This document shows, in pieces, positions 38,150-50,981 of a DNA stretch of 64,000 bases. Each line of letters opens with the position of its first letter. Position 1 is the stretch's first letter. This stretch comes from Synaphobranchus kaupii (Eukaryota; Chordata; Actinopteri; Anguilliformes; Synaphobranchidae). The position numbers and the translations under genes were made by a program. The stretch is from positions 122,928,767-122,992,766 of the forward strand of contig CM056376.1 of assembly GCA_029718625.1 (NCBI GenBank), read 5' to 3'. Under the pieces are notes generated by a model, which ran no database searches, was not told the DNA's origin, and saw only the letters and a program-made list of their open reading frames with translations.

Positions 38150-40090
38150 AATGTATACTGTTCCTCTTCTATGTTTAACTTGAACTTCACATTTCTTCAG
38201 GTGTGAGGACATGTTATGTGTAGCTTGCGCAAGTGGACTGTGGGGACGTGATACTCAGCATGGATGCTGATGAGACGTGGATGTGCCGTTATCCACCCTG
38301 CAGGGCTTCCACGTCCTGTGTTTGTGTAGAAACATCAATACCTCTGAATTGGATCGTGGTCATGACACTGAATGAGCTGAAAAGCGTCCAAAGACAGATA
38401 CAGTACAGAGGTTCTGATTACCCCCAGTCCTGTTGACCTCCTGTCGTGGTCAGACTGCAGAAACGGTCAGAAACTCAACCCAAAATTGCTTGCAGGTGTA
38501 GGAGGGCTACGGGTAGGGGAGGAAGGAGATGTTAAGCACTGCCATGACCAAATTAATCTCCTGCTGTGCACTTGAATTTTCACTATATTTATTCCATGTT
38601 TATCTGTGTATTCCTCATGTCCACTGATAACAGAACTTGCAGAATATGAGATGGTCTAGTATAATATCCAAACTCAAATTTTCTGATAGTGTAAACATAC
38701 AAATGCAAAGAATCCTCAGCAAAGGCAGATATATTTTTTTCTTTATTGCTCTGAAACATGATTTTGAAAATGTTATAGATATATTTTTTGTTAAACCTCC
38801 TTTGTACCCTCAACCCCCCATCCCCCATCTTTTCTTTTAGTTTATATAAGTAAACACACCCTATAGTTAAATAATAAGAACCGTTTAAACATTTTGTGGG
38901 GATGGGGGTGTTGATGTGATATCAAAAATGGCTTCTCATGCACATTTTCCCTCTCTCTTATCTCGTTCCCCCAGTTTGCAGATACTTTCAGATACCTTTC
39001 AACATTTTTAGCAACTTCAAGCTATACCAAACAAGTCAAGTTTGTAATTTATGAAGTCTATTTAATTTAGTCCTCTGCTATTTTCTGCAGAACAAACACT
39101 AATTTATTAATTTAACAGTTTTTTTTTCTTTGAAGACGGGGTAAACGGTGTATAGAGAACAATGTCACGCATTTTCATGGTCATAAAACTTCTCTTTAAA
39201 TCACTTTTTCTCTCTGAAATACTAAGCAGGTCAGACCACTCATATCTGAACATCTGTCAGACAAAAATAAGGACAACATCAGCAAAAAAAACCCTGCAAC
39301 AGACTGCAGCTCTGGACGAGAAGTGCACTTGGCATTTACCGTCTTTTCTCAATGGCTATGGGGTAGAAAAACAGAAGCGTTGCAGAGGTTTCTCTCCTCT
39401 CCTGTCAAACGTGTCAAGCGACTGCTGACAGCGCAGCCAGGCCGCCATTCACCGCGAGCAATTTCTGGTTTACCAGAGAGCGCCTCTCAGCTCATGGGGC
39501 ACGATGTGGTGTGATCTGCCTTTTTAGAGACATGCAGATCGGCTTGGGGCATTTGGGCAGCTCAGGCGGATATGCGAAGAAATCGAATCCTGTGCAATCT
39601 TGTGGGGTGGGTGGGGTTGTAGAACACAAAAGCAGATGGAGAGAGAATTAATGAGAAAAAGAGTGGCACTTAGCAGAGGGAATACCAAGGAAATGAGACA
39701 GATGTGTATGTACATCTAATATTATAATAAAATATAATATAAGTATTTTTCTAATTTGTCTTTATATTATAATGAAGCAGAAATGTAAACAGTGATGGTG
39801 GTGTGTTCATCATTATTGTTTATTGCCATTGTTACTTGTATATCATGTATCAACGCTTTGGCAATATGCATATTGGTTTGGTCGTGACAGCAAGGCAAAC
39901 TGAAGTTAGAGAGAAAGAGAGGGAAAGAGTGCAGGCAGAGGGGGAGGGGGAATTAGAGGGAGAAATGTCACAAGCTTCTAGTGAATAGATTCCATTATCT
40001 TAAAATAGAGCTGAACAGGTGATTCTCTGAAAGCGAGCTATTCATAGCAATTTTCATAATGCCTTTCTCTGTTCTCATTTCCTCCTCCGC
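38150..40090. other. Noncoding stretch
   Basis: No supported gene. 39290-39520 is a CpG-containing complex block with short frames in two registers and no domain. Confidence 0.5.
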
Positions 40091-40304
40091 CTAGACCAGG
40101 GGTGTCCAAGCTTATACAAAAAGGGCCGAAGTGGCTGCAGGTTTTTTGTTTTAGCCCAGCACTACTACACCTGATTCAATTCACTGATCATGGTCTTCAA
40201 TCCAGACCTTGATAAGTAGAATCAGGTGTCTTAGTGCTGGGCTGAAACAAAAACTTGCACCCACACTGCCCCTTTTCGGATAAGATTGGACACTCCTGGT
40301 CTAG
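40091..40304. repeat. Hairpin (foldback) repeat, copy B
   Basis: Left end CTAGACCAGGGGTGTCCAA; right end TTGGACACTCCTGGTCTAG, reverse complementary with one mismatch. The arms extend about 90 bp each with indels (shared words TTTTAGCCCAGCACTA and CACCTGATTC). No transposase and no direct target duplication outside the CTAG ends. Confidence 0.88.
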
Positions 40305-41461
40305 AAAAACTCATTAAAAAACGAAATGGCTATGTTTAAAGGAGATTACATTCTGAATAATTACTGGACACCCACATGAAGCATGTATGCTAAGTATTAG
40401 CCTCTACAAAGCAATCATGTAAAAAAAGTGCATTGAATTCTGCAAGTATGGAATGTATTAAAACATACTTTATTATCTGAAATAACTTGCCAATGAGTAT
40501 TCCAGTAGTCATTCACTGATAGAAATTTATTTTAAAAAGTGTTTCTGGAAGCTTCCATTGGGTTAAGCTCTGCAATGTGAGCTACTTGTGTGGAGATGGC
40601 CGAGGGCTCATCAGTATCAGGGTAAACCTGGAAAAAACAGGTTTTCAGCTCTGCTAAGAAGCTAGCCACTGGTAATCCCTCCCTTTCCATCAATAACCAT
40701 TACAAATGGGAATAGAGGCCTGTTTGTAATGCAAATTCCCCCAAGAAAAAAGCAATGAGCACACAAATTCCTAAACTCAACTCATTTTTTGCCACATAAT
40801 TGCCACTGCTGTGAGCACACAAACCACTGTGCTGTTTTCTAATTAGTCAGATGTACTACGGATACACTGAAAATGTATCCCAAGGTTCTTATTATAAACT
40901 GAGAAAATAATCTAGTAGCCAGTTTTATGTTGCAGCAAAATGATCCTATTGAATCATGCTTTACTGGCACCTGTGAATTAATGTGTTTGTTATTCCTGCC
41001 ATTACAGGGATAAGCGACCCTGTGTGGCATCTATTTTACAGACATGCAACAAACATACTACTTAAACTGTGTACTACGTGTACCACCCTGAAAATGGAAG
41101 AAACTCTCTCTCACACACACATTCGCACACACACACTCACACACACACACAAATACCAAATTTCTAATGATTAGCAAAACATCTTGTATCTACAGCATAT
41201 GTAAACCTACTCTATAATTCAAGACTGTTTCTAAATACCCATCATTGTGTATGCAAGATTATAATGTTTTGACAAAAATATGTTCATTGCATATTATGGT
41301 GAGAAGGAAGAGCCGGGGGTGTGCTCAGAAGATTATGGTTAGTAAGCTAATTTAAAGACTAAAAAAATCATCCTGGAGGATCCCGTAGAGCTATGGTGTC
41401 TCTTCGCAGGGTGGAGATGATTTAGAAACTGACTAAATTTCTCTCAGGATACACCATGCGA
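40305..41461. other. Noncoding stretch
   Basis: No gene. A short CA-rich tract is at about 41107-41152. Confidence 0.55.
41107..41152. repeat. Imperfect (CA)n microsatellite
   Basis: TC tract turning into CA with interruptions. Confidence 0.85.
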
Positions 41462-41790
41462 AAGACAGTACAGTGGTTAGCACTGTCGCCTCGCAAGAAA
41501 GAGGTCCAGGGTTTGAATCCTGGTCCCGGTCCTCTCTGTGTGGAGTTTGCATGTTCTCCCCGTGTTCGTGTGAGTTTCCTCTGGGCACTCCGGTTTCCTC
41601 CCACACCAATGACATGTATGTCAGGTTAGGTAACTCTTGCCATCGCCCTTGACCAATGCACTGGCTTCAGAACTGGAGTTGGTCCCCGGGCGCTGCACTC
41701 TGGCTGCCCAATGCTCCTTAGCAGTTAGGATGGGTCAAATGCAGAGGACAAATTACCCCACGGGGTCAAGTTAAGTATAACTTAACTTAA
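41462..41790 (+). repeat. tRNA-derived SINE, tail type 1
   Basis: The head carries a tRNA-like A-box region (TGGTTAGCACTGTCGCC) and a B box GGTTTGAATCC at 41510-41520, the internal RNA polymerase III promoter. The core follows with GTGGAGTTTGCATGTTCTCC and CCGGTTTCCTCCCAC, a domain shared by SINEs across many fish. The 3' part contains GGGTCAAATGCAGAGGACAA and ends in a TTAAGT-rich tail. Not a functional tRNA, since it lacks a cloverleaf. Confidence 0.85.
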
Positions 41791-43669
41791 TATAGATTCT
41801 CATTGGAGGGAATATAGTACATATAAAAGTTTCCTTGATACCTACATGTCCATATCCACTTATCCCTTAATTATGTTACAGTAATAGGCCTGTGTCCCAT
41901 AATTATTGAGTTTATGAATAAACTTTGATGTGATGGCTTCAGGCAAGATTTTAAATATTCTATATAGCAAGTCTAAAGTTTAGGAGCTCTAGAATGTGCA
42001 GTTGTCACTTCAGAAATAAACTGTAGGACAATTAGTGAGAGTGTATTAGTTATGTAGTTATGAGTGGTAAGTTAGGCAAAATAATGTATCAACTAATAAA
42101 TTTACACGATTAGCTATTTTTTTCCCAACACTCCTCTCTGGCTTTGTTGATGGCAATGGTGTTGCTTTTTGCAATCATGGGTATGTTAAGCCTCCTTCAT
42201 GGTATACACATAGTATATAGGTGTTTGTTAATCAATCCTTCAGAAGCACGGTATGTCCAACCGAACACCTTGTTATGCGAACCACCGATCTTGGAGGAAG
42301 CGAGCTGAATACAACAAGTAGAAGATCCATGTTTTATCCTCTCCTGTCACAGTTGGTTCAAAGGGCCCGGGAGCCCCACAGGCCGCGCCAAGCATTACAC
42401 CTGCGGCATGCGCAGAAGCAACCTGGGGTCACGCCTTTCCGGGCTCAATATGTGCCCCTCGTTTGAGGCCATCTCCGACAGAGCGAGCGGCCATCATCTG
42501 GACCTCCCAGACAGCTAGCTCGACCCGGGGGCGAATCTGACTCTCCAAACAGCATATTAAACTGGGAATTGACGCTCCTAAAGCTGTCGGCCGTTTCTTT
42601 CCCTCTTTTTTTTTCTATGTCCGGCAGCTATTCTGGTCCCCTGAGGACGTTATGAAAGATGACAAACATGTTTTAAAAAGTATGAGGGATAGAAAAAAAA
42701 AGGTTAAATCTCATTTGAGTAACCCAGATCTGAAATATGACGGACCGCATGGCTGACAGCACAATCAGTCTTTGGCACATAACGAGAGCAGAGAGATGCG
42801 AAGCGGCCACTAAGATTAAAGGCAATTTCACAGCACTCACCCTATTAATGCTTAACAAAATGCATTAATAAGGCCGAAGCATCTCCTTCGTCTTTGAATT
42901 AGTGAATGAAGTGGCACAAATTGACGTATGGGATATTTACAAAATACAATAATTTGTTGATTTCTGACGCGAATAATTGTTTGTGATGTTTAATTCATGT
43001 GGCAGGGCTGTTTGTGAAATGGTTCCTTTTTTTTCCCCCGCAGTAAAGGGGGTGATTATAGTTTAGAGGAAAGCACACTTCAGTCTTGTTTAAATCAACC
43101 AGGGACGCCAATTATGTTGGTATCTTTCCTCTAAATTACAGTTGAGAAAATGCTAATACAGTCCTGTTTCATCCCAGGAACGTGCAATGCTTTTGACGAG
43201 GTTTATTCATCCGGAAGTTTGCTCATTTTAATTGCCTGTTGCAGAAAATGAATGAATCCAGAGAAAAGGGACCAGGAACAACCGGAACTGGACAGATGGA
43301 GACAACCTTTTTCTGTAGATTTAGCGCCTTGCAGCAAACTGTTTACATTCTTTTAAGTGCAGTATGTCTGTGTAAGATATAGCAACAGAAGCTACTCCAC
43401 TGCTTCTGTTCTGTGGTTTCGTACAAAACGGGTGAGTCATTCAGCACAACAACCCCTTAAGTAGACCTTTAAATGCCCCCTATAAGGTAGCTGGTTAATC
43501 GATAACATTGGATGAAATCACAACAAAATCAAACAGAAAATTCCTATAATTGCTTATTGTTTGATTCCATCATATTGGTTAGAATAGTAACCCACATGTG
43601 AACTGTAGCATGAAAAGCTGATGGCAATGCATTAGAAATTAAACAATTAATAATAATATCAGTCCAATC

Positions 43670-43712
43670 TGTGTTTCTGTACACCTTTAGCATCTGAGTG
43701 TACAGAAACACA
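43670..43712. repeat. Perfect 15-bp stem hairpin
   Basis: TGTGTTTCTGTACAC and its exact reverse complement GTGTACAGAAACACA around a 13-base loop. The stem is not extended by the flanks, so it is shorter than a typical microRNA precursor. Confidence 0.85.
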
Positions 43713-43774
43713 AGTGACAAGTTCCATGCTTGTGATTGAAAGTAAAACAAGGGAACTCCGACAATTCTACAGAA

Positions 43775-43798
43775 AAATTATCTCTGCACAGATAATTT
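43775..43798. repeat. Small perfect hairpin, 9-bp arms
   Basis: AAATTATCT and AGATAATTT separated by CTGCAC. Confidence 0.7.
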
Positions 43799-44859
43799 GA
43801 CCTACATACACTATATGCAGCTCCAACTGACAAGTGTTTCTGTTTGAATTTCAGGCAGGAATTTCTTTTTTACATGCATGTTTACATATGCAAATAAGCA
43901 ATCTTATGCTCTGAATGTTGTTTTTGATATCCATATATGGATAGTGTTGGCATTTTTGTGCCATGCCTGAGTTTGTACAGTTCCTTCATTTACCAAAAGA
44001 CATTAAATTACATCAAAGGAAGTTGTGGGAGTTCAATCAGTTATGCGATGCTTTTCCATCGAGTCATTGTTAATCAACAAAGATTCTTATATTCTATCAT
44101 TCATTACTACTGTTCGCAGAGGTGTCTTTGTAGACTTTCTTTACTTTCATTTTGGAAACCATTTTGTGTCTTGGGACTTGCATTCCAGGTCACATTTCAC
44201 TTTAGTTTTCTTTGCATAGTGCTTTCAAGAAAGCATTGCCTATGAATATCATAATATTACTCAGAACTACAGAAGGCCTCTCAGACAGACTCATGAGGAA
44301 TCTGTAATGACTACTTTGAAAAGGGCAGTTTCCGTAAAAAGGAGAACAGTAAAACCAGCATGTCTCAATTTTGGTGTTGGTTAGGGCTTACAGTTGACAT
44401 TCATACCACAAGCCTTATATGATGCAGACCTAACATCAGTGGCATCAGAGGGTTGGGCAAGTAAGACTGGCCAATGAAAACTAACATTTTTGTTAAAGCA
44501 AAACTCATTTAGCCTTGTATTTATTTTTTATCAATTGTACTCCCAGGTTATGTGCAGATCTCATCTTATACCCGTGCACAAACCCAATTTAGGCTCTGAA
44601 CCCAAAAAATGGTGTCCCTAATGTGCCATGCAATGTAATCAAGTGGGACATCTCGCTTTTTTAATCACTATCTTTTTTCTTTATGAAGTGTAGGTGTGTA
44701 ATCGCTTTAAATGTGCTTTAGATAAATCATCTGAGGGTAAAATTTCATTCCATGTGTGAAGGCAAATCACTGAGCGTTAAAACCGTAACAGTGTAAACCT
44801 GTACTGCTAAATTAGATCAAAGTAGGTTAATTTAAGAATTAATTACTTTTAAAGAAATA

Positions 44860-44895
44860 CCCCCCCCCCAAACACACACACACACATACACACAC
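44860..44895. repeat. C10 run followed by CA tract
   Basis: C10 at 44860-44869, then AAA and an imperfect CA repeat. Confidence 0.9.
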
Positions 44896-45817
44896 TGTTG
44901 TGCACAAAGTAATGTGAAACAGCATTATGTGTGGTGAAATCTGTAAATCTGTCAACAGTGTAGATGAAAAAAAATGTTTTTGATGATACCAAAAAAGCAT
45001 GAAAGTATTAAAAAATCTATGTACATGGGCAGGGAGATTTCTGGTTCAAGTCGGGTTGTTCATGGAGAAAGATTCCCCTCTTGCGTCTGGGAAACAGAGG
45101 GTGGCAAGATGAGGGTTAAATTAATTGCCTCGTGAAGCGTTTTTTGTTCAGAGAGCAAACGCCAAACAACTGCACCTTTGAAACATGCGAGTTTGCGTGC
45201 TTGTACTCATAAGCTACATGCATATGTCCACATATTGCAAGTGACGGCAAATACCAAAGGACAAGGGATACCACCCATATTTATTTAATGGAATAAAGAC
45301 AAGCAAAACCACCAACAATCAATTTCCATTGTATGTGAATGCTATACGTGTGGATGTGGATGGACACAATCAATATCAGTACGGGTAATTGCAATGATAA
45401 AGGGCAATATCTGTCTTCTGGTTCTTGGATCGGTTTCTTTATGCAGTTATTCGTAAGACATCCAATCCCGCAACTACTGCGGTTGGCCCTGATAAGAAAA
45501 TCAATACACTGATTTAAGGCCCTTTAAACGGCCCAGATTTGAATCCTTTATGGTAAGATAGCAGAGCCAGGGAGTTGTCAGACGGCATTGTTGTGGTTCG
45601 GGACTGGAACACCGGTTGCTGACAGGACGTGGACACATGCTGCATTTCAATTGTGGCCCACACCAGGTCGATGAATAATTCACATGCTGTGGAGGAATAC
45701 GTTTGACTTTTTTTTAAGATATAGCCACAAGACTCCACTCAATGCATAGGGGAAACCAGGCCTCCCAAACCAATGAACAGAATAAGTAGAAGAAGGCAGT
45801 AGTAAGGGGTCGCCAAA

Positions 45818-46105
45818 GGGGATGAAGCTGGAGCCTATCCCAGCATGCATTGGGCGAGAGGCAGGAATACACCCTGGACAGTTTGCCAATTAATTAAGGC
45901 ACACACACCATTCACTCATGCCCATGCCTATGGGCAATTTAGAGTCTCAAATTAGCCTAGCCTGCATGTTTTTGGACTGTGGGAGGGAGAAAACCAGAGT
46001 ACCTGGAGGAAACCCACCCAGACACGGGGAGAACATGCAAACTCCACAGAAAGGCCGTTGGCCGGGATTCGAACTCGTTACCTTCTTGCTGTGAGGCAAT
46101 AAAAA
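45818..46105 (-). repeat. tRNA-derived SINE, tail type 2 (minus strand)
   Basis: Read on the minus strand, the head has a B box AGTTCGAATCC (46065-46075) and the same core as the 41.5-kb SINE (GTGGAGTTTGCATGTTCTCC). The 3' end differs: it reads through CCAGGGTGTATTCCTGCCTC and ATGCTGGGATAGGCTCCAGC. Edges are approximate. Confidence 0.82.
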
Positions 46106-48250
46106 TAGCATATTACCATAATGCATCTTTTTCTATCCTTCAGGACCTCTAGGCAGTCATAAAGCTCCATAGAGTAAGAGAGTGGTAATGCCACTGTACT
46201 GGATAACTTGAGCTAAGCTATGAATCAATTTAGATACAAACATAACAAATGAATACTTATTTTGACAAAGACAAAGTAATCTAATGTTTTAGCTAGCTCA
46301 CTACAATCAGGCCCATTGCCATATTATATTAATTGGGATAAAATGTGGTGGGCACCCTTTGCAATGATGGATTTAACTAAATGAAAGATTCTGTGATGCT
46401 GTGATCTCATAAAACCTTGTTTTGCCAGATGGCACTTACACAGTTTTTTATAAAATATGTCACACTTAACAAGTGCAAATTATGACAAATTAAGATAATG
46501 TAACATAATCAGTCATGATTTTGACCTTTCAAAATGTATTATTTGATTATGCACATTCATTGTTGTTATTCGCATTTATAAAATGCTGAAAGTAGGTCTA
46601 CATTATTTCACAATGTAGCCTACTGTTGGCAGAATCTATAGGGTGTGGTTTAACCATCATTGATTTGCATTAAGGTACTCAATGAGTCAACTGCACACAT
46701 TTGTCTTCACCAAGTAGAAAGCTTTTTTCAGAGTTGATTTGATTTGACACAGACAAATCAACTCTTAAAAAAAGGTTTGTTGCCTAGCTTGGTACACCAT
46801 TTAAGAAATATGTGCATTCATGTGACTGTGAACCCATTCATCCACTAATGCTTCTCAACATATAGAGTACAATAGCATTAGGTTTTGATTATTTTGAAAA
46901 ACTTAATTCACATACTCACATGTGCAACTCTTTACTGTTACACACATTTGCGTAAATGATTATTGCCATTTTGTCTATAATTGCCATGCATGAAAATATG
47001 ACATATATGATTTTTTTTTTCAAGTAGGGTTAGCAGGTGATGACATAATTATGTAGAAGCAAATCCTGCAGCATACTGGTTGTAAGCACTGTTCCCGTTC
47101 TTACCAAGTGACAAACTTCTGTCTGCTATGATTGTTACAGTCTGTCCCTGTGTGAGTGTGCTTCTGGGATTCCCAGTGGCCTCTAGAAATAACATAACTA
47201 CGAGACAAGCCTTTGAATACTGATTAGAACCTCAACCGTCAGCACTCAAGTCAAACACAACTGAGGCCGGAGAACCTGAAATATCAAATAAAAACAGCAT
47301 ACCTGCCATGATTCACTTGAAAGAATACGCTCTCAACAAGTAAGAAGTACCCCAAAACAAGTCACATGTGGTAGTATCAATTGAGAGCATGATAGAAATG
47401 GAGGATTTACTTGTAAATCTGTTAATCTGGCAATGTAGCAGTGCATTTGAAATTCACTTGAAGCAGAAGTGCATGGGAAACTTTACTTTTGGTTGCACAC
47501 CATTACCTTAACAGGTTGAGTTCATTCTGGTAATCTTAAGGGAATCTACATGATTGCTACAGCTTTCCTTAGCCATTGGAACAACCTTCACTTTTATGTT
47601 TGTGTGCACGACTATTTGACAGCGCTCGCTTTCCCCTCAGCCTGATTTATACATCACCCGAAGAGCTCTTATCTGCAGCTGTGCCCTGCTGAAGGCACCC
47701 CATCCGAAAACATCTACAGGGGACATGTAGCTGAGATAATATCAGAATTCAGTTTTTGTTCAAGTAGTGTCATTGTCATGCAAAATCATTTTTCATTATT
47801 TCATCTTTTTTTTTTCTTTAATCACTGAAGCGTAACTGGCATCATAAACACAGAAAAAAATCTGATAAATGCATCAACAAGAAGTAGAGTGCTAAAACAA
47901 TAGAACGTGAGAAATAAATAGCAGCGTGACAGAGTAAATCATAATCTCAAAATCACAGATAAATAACTGTTAGCAATAAAAGTGCAGACAAGAAAAAGTA
48001 ATTAATTTTTGGTGAAAAACAATGGAAAAAAAAAACTAGTCATTTACCAGGCAATTTACATGAACACACCCCTTCTTAACTAATTTATGCTAGTTTTGAA
48101 TTGGAAACCTGCAAACTTTACCATGAGTGAAATATCAGTGCATTGGACAAATTGATCCAGACTTGCATTGGGGGCTCATGTGGCCTTGTGTGGGGAAAAT
48201 ACGGTCCTCAATAGCATTTATGCTCCTAGGTCTTTGAGAAAAAAAAAAAT
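46106..48250. other. Noncoding stretch
   Basis: AT-rich, no supported gene; one hairpin at 46730-46765. Confidence 0.55.
46730..46765. repeat. Hairpin, perfect 12-bp stem
   Basis: AGAGTTGATTTG and CAAATCAACTCT around a 12-base loop. Outside one mismatch, T6 and A-rich flanks extend the pairing by about six more bases. Confidence 0.8.
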
Positions 48251-48263
48251 GGGGGGGGGGGGG
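48251..48263. repeat. Poly(G) run, 13 bases
   Basis: Poly(A) immediately followed by T and G13. Confidence 0.95.
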
Positions 48264-50109
48264 CACATCTGTGTCCGTTCTGTGATATACTTCTCCCTTT
48301 TCTATCATCCAACGTCACCAAGCTTCCTTTTCCCTCCTCAATCCCTCCATTCTTCTCATCATGGATCGAGGTTTTATCAAGCCAATGTTATCTGGCTTCA
48401 ATAAATAGGATGGACAGCCCTGTCCTTCTCTTCCTTGACTCTTCCCTTTAACGTGACATCACAGGGGATGCTAACCTACAGCGAGTCCTGAAAAGACCTC
48501 AGCAGACCTCAGCATTTAGCATCACAGATCCTTGCAAAGGAACACCACTGTGGGTTTCAGTGACAGTGGCCCCTGGGTGATTCGGGCAGAGTGTTTTCTG
48601 GTGGTATACCGATTTCCCACATTAACGTGTTATATTCTTCCCTGACATAATATACATAATTGCTTTCAGACGCAATGTGCATTAGTTCTACGCTGTGTCT
48701 GTAGATGATTAATACAGTTTAAATACTGCACTTTTTCCTCCAGGGTGACAGCAGTGAAGAAATATTTCCAGCCGTCATACAGGGAGATTGCGGAAATACA
48801 TATAATTTAACGGCATCGTTATGCTTGCTGTAGGATGAAAGCCGGTTAAGGTGCAGCACTACAGAGGTTTTTTTTCTTCTAAATGTTATGTTTTTCTGTG
48901 GCCCAGGTTCACTCCTTTATGCTCCGGCTAAATTAGGGTAATTTGTTTCCCTGTTGGCTTTTAATTAATGCATTATTTCAGTCTGTGCAGCATTCAGTTT
49001 TAGCTCAGTAAATTGAAACCCACTGGCTTCGAAGTCTGTACTTAATCTCACTTGCTTTAATGAAAGGCTTTGATCCCCACACTACCAATGTTCCCTGTCT
49101 GTAATTGCATGTATATCTCAATATATAATTTCTATATTATAAATGTCTGTATTAGATATCTAATCGCATGCAGTAAAAAAAAAAAAAATAATTATAATAA
49201 TGTTGTTACTCAAAGAGGGTTTATCTCAGTTCAACAAGGGAGAATGTAGCAAATATAATTCACTTATTCAATATGGAATTGGTACCATTTAAAATATCAT
49301 CTTACAGATGGAAAATATTTCCATGTATGAATCAGGCCAAGGTACTGGAAAACCGCTGTAGCGCTGATGTAATTGAGCTTTTCCACACAGATGTAATCAG
49401 TTGGCTGTCTGACGGCGAGTGTGTGCCATTACACTTTCCTTCTACCTTCACTTGGATGATTTATAACCCATAGAAAATGATTTTAAAAACAGCAGTATAA
49501 TTACGATATGTATATTTATGCACTGTGTTAATTAAACTCTAACAGAGATTATGAGTCCCACAGGGACCACGTGTGCACTGTAAGAATGAATTTAACTGAA
49601 CATTGTCCTGTGCATGGTTGTCCAACAATGTCCTGAAGTTGTTACAGAAATTGGCAACAAATCCAGAAGTGGATTTAGCCTTCCTTGCTATGGTTTAGAC
49701 TCACCCCACTGACTCTCATGTCCACTTTGTATTAATCCTCCAGTGTTTGTTCCTCATATTCTCAACTATAGAGCATCAAAACAATCAAACACCTCAACAT
49801 TCAACAGGACAAAATGACACTCCACACCAGGGTAGTTCTATCAGCGCTCTAATGTATAGCTAAATGGTATCGCGCAATCACCCATCTGTGTTGATATAAC
49901 CTTCGGGAAGACCGTCATTGGTTGATGACCTGTGAAGGAAGTCCTTTTCTCTTCCGTGAATGGGTAATGTTGATTCATCTGAACTCCGGCTAGTTCTTCT
50001 CTTTCCTGAGTGCAGGAATGATAGCTTCTGATCGCTTTGGCCTCAAAGTGGTTAGGGACGACTTTGCTCCCTGGAGTTTGGCGCAGAGCCCGGCCGGGAG
50101 CAGAGCGAT
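48264..50109. other. Noncoding stretch
   Basis: No supported gene. 48440-49110 is repeat-free and complex, a weak candidate for conserved noncoding DNA. Confidence 0.45.
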
Positions 50110-50122
50110 GGGGGGGGGGGGG
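50110..50122. repeat. Poly(G) run, 13 bases
   Basis: G13, then A and G4. Confidence 0.95.
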
Positions 50123-50957
50123 AGGGGACCAGAAATTGGATCAGTTGCCTGAACGTATCTACAGCCCGCCTGGATTTCCAAGGAACTGACAGGCATCCAT
50201 AATTCAGGGCGAGTAACGATCGCCGATCCCGGAGGATGATCTCTGCGGAGCCCCCCGTCTCGGGCGCGAGAGGGAAATGGCAGAATGGCAGCGCTGCGCT
50301 ACCCCCACGATTAATCCCTTCTTTGAGATCAGCGGCAATGAAAACTGGGCATCAAAATCAAGGCTGGGACCCACGGGCGGGGGGGAAGAAGAATGCGCCC
50401 GCAGTTTGGTCGGCTCTCGTAACCCACTGAGTCCTGTTGTTGCTCCGACTATAAAGTCGAGTCAACCACTGTGAGAGATTTGTGGGTGATATTTTTCTTC
50501 AGAATCAAGTCGATTGCCTTTACAAAGTGGCACAGTGGCAATGTATGTTAAGATAAATAGCTAACAGAAGCATTCATTTAGAAGAGCTTTACTTAGCTTT
50601 ATTTGATTATGACCTAAGAGGCAGAGACAGTAAAGGGTGTGGGAGGGAGGGGGAGGGAGTTCTGAGGGCTGTCTTTACCTAAAGGCCACAGGCTTGGTGT
50701 CAAGTGATAGGCCAATAATGCTTTTGAAAGGTTCACTTCAAGAATATTACGCTAAGAGTGCTTAAAACATGAATGATAACCTTTTAAGTTTTACATATGC
50801 TTGTGTTTTTGAGCACATAATTCTAATATTGCTGCAGTGCGTCTTTTTGCATTTCCTACCAAAGCATGCCTAATTGAATCATGAAAGCCACAATGACATC
50901 ACCACCCACCAGAAATACAGAAAGCAAAAATAGCAGCTCCCCGTTGCCTGAATAACA
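50123..50957. other. Noncoding, GC-richer block
   Basis: 50150-50480 is CpG-containing with overlapping short frames in two registers and no domain. Candidate regulatory DNA rather than coding. Confidence 0.4.
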
Positions 50958-50981
50958 CCCCCCCCCCCCCCCCCCCCCCCC
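50958..50981. repeat. Poly(C) run, 24 bases
   Basis: Uninterrupted C24 followed by A5. Confidence 0.95.

Larger units (their letters stand above)
41791..45817. other. Noncoding stretch
   Basis: No supported gene. 42230-42620 is CpG-rich and complex; 42830-43100 similar. Two small hairpins (43670-43712, 43775-43798), a C10 run and a CA tract are listed separately. Confidence 0.5.

Noticed and set aside
41500..41525. tRNA-like B box suggesting a tRNA gene
   Set aside because: There is no cloverleaf, and the sequence continues into a SINE core domain; the same holds for 46065-46075.
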